Assembly (NCBI GenBank): GCA_036397635.1 | Contig: DASWIP010000136.1 | Span: 1 to 5,924, forward strand | Direction: 5' to 3' | Source of the DNA: DASWIP01 sp036397635 | GTDB lineage: Bacteria > Actinomycetota > AC-67 | DNA: 5,924 bases | Shown: in pieces, positions 1-3,542 of the stretch | Layout: the number at the start of each line of letters is the position of its first letter | How positions within the stretch are numbered: position 1 is the first letter of the stretch | Translations under genes and position numbers: made by a program | The notes under the pieces: generated by a model | Seen by the model: the letters and a program-made list of their open reading frames with translations, nothing else | The model's database searches: none | Told to the model about the DNA's origin: nothing

Positions 1-268
1 AGACGATCCCCTCCTCGTAGGGAAGGCCGGGCACATCCGAGAGACTTCCATCCGTCCCGTCGGGGTTCCCGCACGTGTCGAAATGGACGTCCTCCTGGCC
101 ATCGTTATCGACGTCGATGTTGGTCGTGTCCAACCAGTAGGGGCAGGCCGCAGCGCAGGGCGCGACCGTTCGCCACTCCAGCGGCACCCATGCGTTCAGG
201 TCGCCCCCGCTCGCCGGCGCCGTCACGCACAGGGCGCAGGCGAGCATGACGAGCACCGAACGCTTCAC
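1..268 (-). CDS. Small secreted Cys-rich DxDxDG protein, copy 3 of tandem family (3' end cut by window edge)
   Basis: I do not recognise a named family. The frame begins at a GTG (complement of 266-268) and runs open to the window edge, giving 89 residues without the C-terminal half. A short basic start (V/M-K-R-S) and a hydrophobic stretch to about residue 20 form a signal peptide (cleavage near A-S-G). Mature residues match the two upstream neighbours: C38-x3-C42, YWLD (44-47), an IDVDNDGQED loop (51-60) and C66. The C-x3-C-x23-C spacing is identical in all three copies. The acidic loop resembles Ca2+-binding EF-hand, dockerin or thrombospondin type-3 loops. The GTG overlaps the stop of the preceding gene as GTGA and is preceded by GAGGAGG, which argues for this start and for translational coupling. 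By comparison with its neighbours roughly 90-110 residues are missing. The role is unknown; an extracellular structural or binding protein is only a guess. Confidence 0.8.
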   Translation of the reverse strand, partial: MKRSVLVMLACALCVTAPASGGDLNAWVPLEWRTVAPCAAACPYWLDTTNIDVDNDGQEDVHFDTCGNPDGTDGSLSDVPGLPYEEGIV

Positions 269-858
269 GACGCCTCCTCGCACGTCCCTTCGGACGAGAA
301 GCAGTAGCGCGCTTGCAGAGGGAGCGGATCCGACCAGTTGTACGCGCGAAGAACGTACGACCCGCCCTCGTGAACCCCGCGCACCACAGTCTCGGAACAG
401 CCGAGCGGCACAGGCGGGTTCGGGATACCGGCAACCTCACAGTCGGGAACGCATGAGCAGATGATCACCTCGTCGTCGTCATCCTCGCTGCAGATGAACA
501 GGTCCCAGTCGAGCGTTGGGCTCGCCTCGAAGATCAGCAGGCGCGCACCCGCGGGAGCCGGTTCGGCCGGATGGTCCGCGTAGGAAACCCCAGGCTGGTG
601 AGCGCCGGGCGCCGCGCCCAATGAACCCCCCATCCCGCCTGGGTTGTCGCACGAGTTGAACGAGACGTCCTCAGCTCCGTCGGCGTCGGCGTCGGTATTG
701 AGATCATTGAGCCAGTATGGGCACACGACCGAACACGGGATCGGCGCGGTGAACGTGATCTCGCGCCAGACGTTGAGCTGCTCGCCCGTGGGATAGGCGT
801 TGACCGGCACGACCGCCGCGGTAACGCACGCGACGGCGAGCATCGAAACCATTCGCAT
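265..858 (-). CDS. Small secreted Cys-rich DxDxDG protein with PPC-like C-terminal half, copy 2
   Basis: 197 residues; no named family recognised. Residues 1-21 are a signal peptide ending in V-N-A, so the mature chain starts near Y22. The N-terminal half holds C42-x3-C46, YWLN (48-51), an acidic loop NTDADADGAED (54-64) that looks Ca2+-binding, and C70. The C-terminal half (about 105-187) has beta-strand-like blocks RLLIFEASPTLDWDLFICS and GSYVLRAYNW, a pattern like PPC (pre-peptidase C-terminal) beta-sandwich domains; this is inferred from the pattern only. The mature protein has ten Cys, enough for five disulfides. Six match positions in the upstream paralog; C134, C136, C186 and C193 are extra. 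The copy carries its own insertion of four Asp plus a CSCVPDC cluster (about 126-140). A GGGAGG 6 nt before the ATG supports the start. It lies 12 nt after the upstream paralog and overlaps the next gene by 4 nt, so one operon is likely. Function unknown, extracellular. Confidence 0.85.
   Translation of the reverse strand: MRMVSMLAVACVTAAVVPVNAYPTGEQLNVWREITFTAPIPCSVVCPYWLNDLNTDADADGAEDVSFNSCDNPGGMGGSLGAAPGAHQPGVSYADHPAEPAPAGARLLIFEASPTLDWDLFICSEDDDDEVIICSCVPDCEVAGIPNPPVPLGCSETVVRGVHEGGSYVLRAYNWSDPLPLQARYCFSSEGTCEEAS
273..279 (-). promoter_or_regulatory. Shine-Dalgarno GAGGAGG inside the upstream gene
   Basis: Read on the minus strand, GAGGAGG lies 4 nt before the GTG at 268. It sits within the last codons of the upstream gene, where it also encodes Glu-Glu of its C-terminal EEAS. 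It supports the GTG as the true start of the truncated third paralog. Confidence 0.65.
679..696. repeat. Short GTCGGC hexamer repeat coding the acidic loop
   Basis: Two exact GTCGGC units and a third with one mismatch. On the coding (minus) strand they encode the Asp-Ala alternation in the putative metal-binding loop of copy 2. Slippage here would add or remove Asp-Ala pairs in frame. Confidence 0.5.
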
Positions 859-864
859 CTTCGA

Positions 865-870
865 CCTCCC
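865..870 (-). promoter_or_regulatory. Shine-Dalgarno GGGAGG for copy 2
   Basis: GGGAGG on the minus strand, 6 nt before the ATG at 858. It lies wholly inside the 12-nt gap between the two complete paralogs and fixes the first of two nearby in-frame ATG codons (M1 rather than M3) as the start. Confidence 0.65.
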
Positions 871-1413
871 CTATCCCGCTCGGAACCGGTACCTCGCCGG
901 GATCTCGGGCACGTCCTGCCAGTTGTAGCCGCGGAGCACGTATCGCTGACCGGGAACCGCGGAGATGACGACGGTCTCGGAGCATCCGGTGCCCGTCGGG
1001 TCATCTGGCCCGATGATGCCATCACATGTATCACCGACCGCGTGCGCGCCGGACCCGAGCAGCGCGCCGTTGTTGCCCTGTGTCGGCTTCGAACAGATGA
1101 AGCTGTCCCAATCCAGCGGCGGTGAGATCTGGAACTCCAGCAGGCGCGCGTTGGCCGGTGCGGTGACGACCAGATCGGCGTAGGAGCCTTCCGGGAACGG
1201 CGCGCCGCACGCGGCGAAGTAGATGTCTTCGGTCCCATCCCCGTCGACGTCGGTGTTCGCCGAGTCGAGCCAGTACGCGCAGTACACCATGCAGGGGACC
1301 GGCGCCGGCCCGAGCGTGAACTCATGCCATTGGCCGAGCGGATGATTCGCCCCAGCGGGCCCCAGACCTGCCACCACCGCCAGGCCCACGATCCCAAGCA
1401 CGAGCTTGCGCAT
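871..1413 (-). CDS. Small secreted Cys-rich DxDxDG protein with PPC-like C-terminal half, copy 1
   Basis: 180 residues; first gene of the tandem set and the simplest copy. MRK followed by a Val/Leu/Gly-rich segment to about residue 22 (G-P-A-G-A, then N-H-P) is a classical signal peptide. The mature chain has C41-x3-C45, YWLD (47-50), the loop NTDVDGDGTED (53-63) with Asp and Gly in an EF-hand-loop-like pattern, and C69. After a linker come LLEFQISPPLDWDSFICS (91-108), C130, GCSETVV (143-149) and RYVLRGYNWQD (157-167). These blocks are nearly the same in copy 2 and resemble PPC beta-sandwich strands. The six mature Cys could form three disulfides and are all shared with copy 2. GC-rich coding and conservation between paralogs make this a real gene. 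No enzyme motif is visible. A calcium-stabilised extracellular binding or structural protein is an inference. The gene diverges from the FAH-family gene across a 102-nt gap. Confidence 0.85.
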   Translation of the reverse strand: MRKLVLGIVGLAVVAGLGPAGANHPLGQWHEFTLGPAPVPCMVYCAYWLDSANTDVDGDGTEDIYFAACGAPFPEGSYADLVVTAPANARLLEFQISPPLDWDSFICSKPTQGNNGALLGSGAHAVGDTCDGIIGPDDPTGTGCSETVVISAVPGQRYVLRGYNWQDVPEIPARYRFRAG

Positions 1414-1416
1414 CTG

Positions 1417-1424
1417 CCTCCCCC
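1417..1424 (-). promoter_or_regulatory. Purine-rich ribosome site GGGGGAGG for copy 1
   Basis: A strong G-rich Shine-Dalgarno-like run upstream of the ATG at 1413. The spacing is short (3 nt from the GGAGG end, more if the leading G-run is used), but there is no better nearby start that keeps the signal peptide. Confidence 0.5.
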
Positions 1425-1501
1425 ACCGATCGTGATCCTCGAAATCCTCTTCGACGTCAGACCTGCTTGTCCTTCCACCCCTCTCGGCAACGGCCGGGCG
1501 G

Positions 1502-1507
1502 TACCAT
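1502..1507 (+). promoter_or_regulatory. Possible -10 box (TACCAT) of a leaderless promoter
   Basis: TACCAT fits the actinobacterial TANNNT -10 pattern and ends 8 nt before the ATG at 1516. There is no Shine-Dalgarno sequence in this interval. Transcription would therefore begin at or next to the start codon, as in leaderless mRNAs. No good -35 hexamer is seen at the usual distance, so this is tentative. Confidence 0.3.
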
Positions 1508-1515
1508 CAGCCCCC

Positions 1516-2373
1516 ATGCGACTGGTGAGGTTCGATCTGGGAGACGACCTGCGCCCCGGGGTCCTCGACGGCGACGAGGTCGTGGACCTGTCTCGGGTGA
1601 CCTTGTCTGTCGAAACGGTCATCGAGGGTGGCCGCGTGGCCTTGGACCGCGTGCGAGAGGCGCTCCCCACCGCTCCTCGGCATCCCCTCGAGCAGGTGCG
1701 CCTCGCCGCCCCCATCCGGCCGGCCTCGCTGCGTGACTTCCTGGCTTTCGAGGATCACGCGAAGGCGGGAGCAGCGCGTCGCGGTGAAGAGGTGAACGCG
1801 GCCTGGTACGAGCAGCCCGTGTACTACAAGGGGAACCATCGCTCGATCCTCGGGCCCGACGAGCCGCTGACGTGGCCGTCATTCACCGAGCAGCTCGACT
1901 TCGAGCTCGAGCTCGCGTGCGTGCTCGGCACGCGCGGCCGCGACCTGGACGAGCAGCGCGCCACCGGCGCCATATTCGGCTACACGATCATGAACGACTG
2001 GTCGGCGCGCGACGTGCAGCGCGCCGAGATGGCGATGCGGCTCGGCCCGGCCAAGAGCAAGGATTTCGCCACCTCGCTGGGGCCTTGTGTCGTCACCGCC
2101 GATGAGTTCGATCCCACGGACGGCCTGTCGATGCGCGTGCGAGTCAACGACGAGGTCTGGTTCGAGACCAAGGACGCGCGCATGCATTGGTCGTTCCCGA
2201 AGATGATCGCGTACGTCAGCCGCAGCGAGGACGTCTATCCGTGCGATGTCTACGGGTCCGGCACCGCTTACCGAGGGTGCGGCCTTGATCAGGATCGCTG
2301 GATCGCGCGCGGCGACGTGGTCGAGCTCGAGATCGAGGGCATCGGTTCGCTGCGGACACCTGTGTTGGCGTAG
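1516..2373 (+). CDS. Fumarylacetoacetate hydrolase (FAH) family protein
   Basis: 285 residues, cytosolic (no signal peptide). The FAH superfamily contains metal-dependent hydrolases, decarboxylases and isomerases acting on beta-diketo acids, mostly in catabolism of aromatic compounds. Motifs by hand alignment to FAH: DFLAFEDHAKAG, with D74 and H81 seven residues apart as for the metal Asp and catalytic His of fumarylacetoacetase; FELE, with metal ligands E130 and E132; MNDWSARDVQ (159-168) with D161; KSKDFATSLGP, with K182 eight residues before Pro as in FAH; and GSGT (247-250). The ending GDVVELEIEGIGSLRTPV is typical of the family. All key ligands are present, so an active enzyme is likely; the substrate cannot be told. 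I chose the ATG at 1516 because MRLVRFD is the usual family N-terminus. An open frame extends upstream to 1324, but that part is antisense to copy 1 and looks unlike protein. The next gene follows 43 nt downstream on the same strand. Confidence 0.9.
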   Translation: MRLVRFDLGDDLRPGVLDGDEVVDLSRVTLSVETVIEGGRVALDRVREALPTAPRHPLEQVRLAAPIRPASLRDFLAFEDHAKAGAARRGEEVNAAWYEQPVYYKGNHRSILGPDEPLTWPSFTEQLDFELELACVLGTRGRDLDEQRATGAIFGYTIMNDWSARDVQRAEMAMRLGPAKSKDFATSLGPCVVTADEFDPTDGLSMRVRVNDEVWFETKDARMHWSFPKMIAYVSRSEDVYPCDVYGSGTAYRGCGLDQDRWIARGDVVELEIEGIGSLRTPVLA

Positions 2374-2416
2374 AGCGAGCAGGAACCTGCCCCACGCGGG
2401 GGGAATCCTCCGACCC
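2374..2416 (+). other. 43-nt gap with two small inverted repeats
   Basis: Between the FAH-family stop and the next ATG lie GCAGG-AA-CCTGC (2379-2390) and the overlapping CCCC-ACGC-GGGG (2390-2401). Both are short stems with no T-run, so they do not make a convincing terminator; co-transcription of the flanking genes is plausible. The G-run at 2398-2403 is 13 nt from the ATG at 2417, too far for a normal ribosome site. Confidence 0.3.
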
Positions 2417-3529
2417 ATGACAGGCCACCGAGCACACGAGCTGTCTCTCGTGGCGAGCGTGTTGCTCGCCGGGCTCCTCGCCGCCGTCTCGGTGCCCGCC
2501 GACGGGCCCGTGTACGTCCTGGACGACTCGTGGCCGGACCCGCTGCCCGCCACCTGGGGCGCGATCGGCGAGGTCGCCGGGCAGGCGGTGGACGCCGACG
2601 GACACATCTGGATCATCCACCGCGGCTACCAGATCACAGGGGTGGTGCCGCCGGTGCTCGAGTTCGATCGCAACGGCACGCTGCTGCAGGCCTGGGGCGG
2701 GCCCGGCGCGGGCTACACCTGGCCTACCACCGAGCACGGCCTGTACGTGGACGCCGATGGGAACGTATGGACGGCCGGGAACACCCATCAGGTGCTGAAG
2801 TTCACCCACGACGGACGGTTCCTGATGGCGATCGGCGTCGCCAACAGCACCGGAGGCAGCGACGACACCTCGCGGCTGGGCTCGGCCGCGGACATTGTGG
2901 TCGATCCGATCGCCGGCGAGGTCTACGTCGCCGACGGGTACGCGAACCACCGCGTGATCGTGTTCGATGCGACCACCGGCGAGTACCGCCGGCATTGGGG
3001 CGCCTACGGCGAGCCGCCGAACGACCTGGATGCCACGCCGCGCGCTTTCGGCCTGCCGGTGGTCGGTCCTGTGCACTGCGTCGAGATGTCGGCGGACCGG
3101 TTGATCTACGTGTGCGACCGGGATCACTACCGCATCCAGGTCTTCCAGCCAGACGGAACCTTCGTGCGCGAGCACTTCATCCGCGAGGACGGCGGCGAGG
3201 ATCCCGCCGCGCTGCTCGGCGTGTGCACCCCGCAGTGCGGTCCCGCATTCGACGTCGCGTTCTCGCCCGATCCCGAGCAGCGCCTGATGTTGGTCGCGGT
3301 CAGCTACGACATCGCGCCCGCGAACGCGTGGCAGACCCGCGTGTTCGGGCCCAACGAGCACGTGCTGATGCTCGAGCGGGCGACCGGCGCGCTGCTCGGA
3401 CGGATCGGGACGGCCGGGACCGAAGCCGGCGCGTTCACCGGGCTGCACGGGGTCGTGACCGACGCCGACGGCGCCGTGTACACCGGCGAGATCACCGGCG
3501 CGCGCGCGCAGCGCTTCGTGCCCACCTGA
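2417..3529 (+). CDS. Exported PAL-like lyase (peptidyl-alpha-hydroxyglycine alpha-amidating lyase family), six-bladed NHL propeller
   Basis: 370 residues. A hydrophobic segment (about 9-25) after a His/Arg-containing start, with V-P-A before D29, is a signal peptide or anchor. The rest forms NHL-type propeller blades, for example DADGHIWII (59-67), HGLYVDADGNVW (107-118), GEVYVADGYANHRV (167-180) and HGVVTDADGAVY (344-355). Compared from memory with rat PAL, the lyase domain of peptidylglycine amidating monooxygenase, residues matching zinc ligands H585, H690 and H786 are H107, H220 and H344; catalytic R533 and Y654 match R69 (IIHRGY) and Y175 (DGYANHR); R706 matches R239 (HYRIQVF). PAL splits peptidyl- or N-acyl-alpha-hydroxyglycine into an amide and glyoxylate. 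The Asp that binds Ca2+ after the last His is Gly345 here, and the rat Cys in DGYCNSR is Ala176. No hydroxylase (PHM) partner is in the window. The start lacks a good ribosome site; it is the only in-frame ATG that gives a signal peptide. The true substrate is unknown. Confidence 0.82.
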   Translation: MTGHRAHELSLVASVLLAGLLAAVSVPADGPVYVLDDSWPDPLPATWGAIGEVAGQAVDADGHIWIIHRGYQITGVVPPVLEFDRNGTLLQAWGGPGAGYTWPTTEHGLYVDADGNVWTAGNTHQVLKFTHDGRFLMAIGVANSTGGSDDTSRLGSAADIVVDPIAGEVYVADGYANHRVIVFDATTGEYRRHWGAYGEPPNDLDATPRAFGLPVVGPVHCVEMSADRLIYVCDRDHYRIQVFQPDGTFVREHFIREDGGEDPAALLGVCTPQCGPAFDVAFSPDPEQRLMLVAVSYDIAPANAWQTRVFGPNEHVLMLERATGALLGRIGTAGTEAGAFTGLHGVVTDADGAVYTGEITGARAQRFVPT

Positions 3530-3542
3530 TCACACCGTGATC
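3528..3542. terminator. Hairpin at the junction of convergent genes (weak terminator candidate)
   Basis: GATCAC-ACC-GTGATC is a perfect 6-bp inverted repeat with a 3-nt loop. It overlaps the stop codon of the PAL-like gene and the last codons of the ceramidase-like gene. It could act in both directions, but the stem is short, not GC-rich, and has no T-run on either side. Confidence 0.25.

Larger units (their letters stand above)
1414..1515. other. Divergent intergenic region (102 nt)
   Basis: This spacer should hold promoters for the minus-strand secreted-protein operon and for the plus-strand FAH-family gene. On the minus strand a GGGGGAGG ribosome site ends 3 nt before the ATG of copy 1, closer than usual. 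No convincing -35/-10 pair for the minus direction can be picked by eye. No clear operator palindrome is seen. Confidence 0.5.

Noticed and set aside
1..1413. Tandem secreted genes as a CRISPR-like or mobile repeat array
   Set aside because: The similarity is at protein level within whole genes. There are no short regular DNA repeats, terminal inverted repeats or transposase.
1324..1515. N-terminal extension of the FAH-family frame
   Set aside because: The extra 64 residues are Pro/His-rich, lie antisense to copy 1 and its promoter region, and precede the standard family N-terminus MRLVRFD.
534..1715. 393-residue open frame on the minus strand across copies 1 and 2 and the FAH start
   Set aside because: Arg/Ser/Thr/Pro-rich shadow in another frame of GC-rich DNA. 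It overlaps two genes with signal peptides and mutual conservation, and extends antisense into the FAH-family gene.
2390..2401. CCCC-ACGC-GGGG hairpin as a terminator after the FAH-family gene
   Set aside because: Only four base pairs, followed by more G and then AATCCT rather than a T-run.
1879..2616. 245-residue minus-strand frame
   Set aside because: Antisense to the FAH-family gene, whose metal ligands and motifs are intact.
2216..3448. 410-residue open frame on the minus strand
   Set aside because: Antisense shadow of the PAL-like propeller, rich in Arg/His/Gly/Val with no coherent domain.
2530..3540. 336-residue Arg-rich plus-strand frame
   Set aside because: Out-of-frame shadow of the PAL-like gene; more than a quarter Arg and no hydrophobic core.
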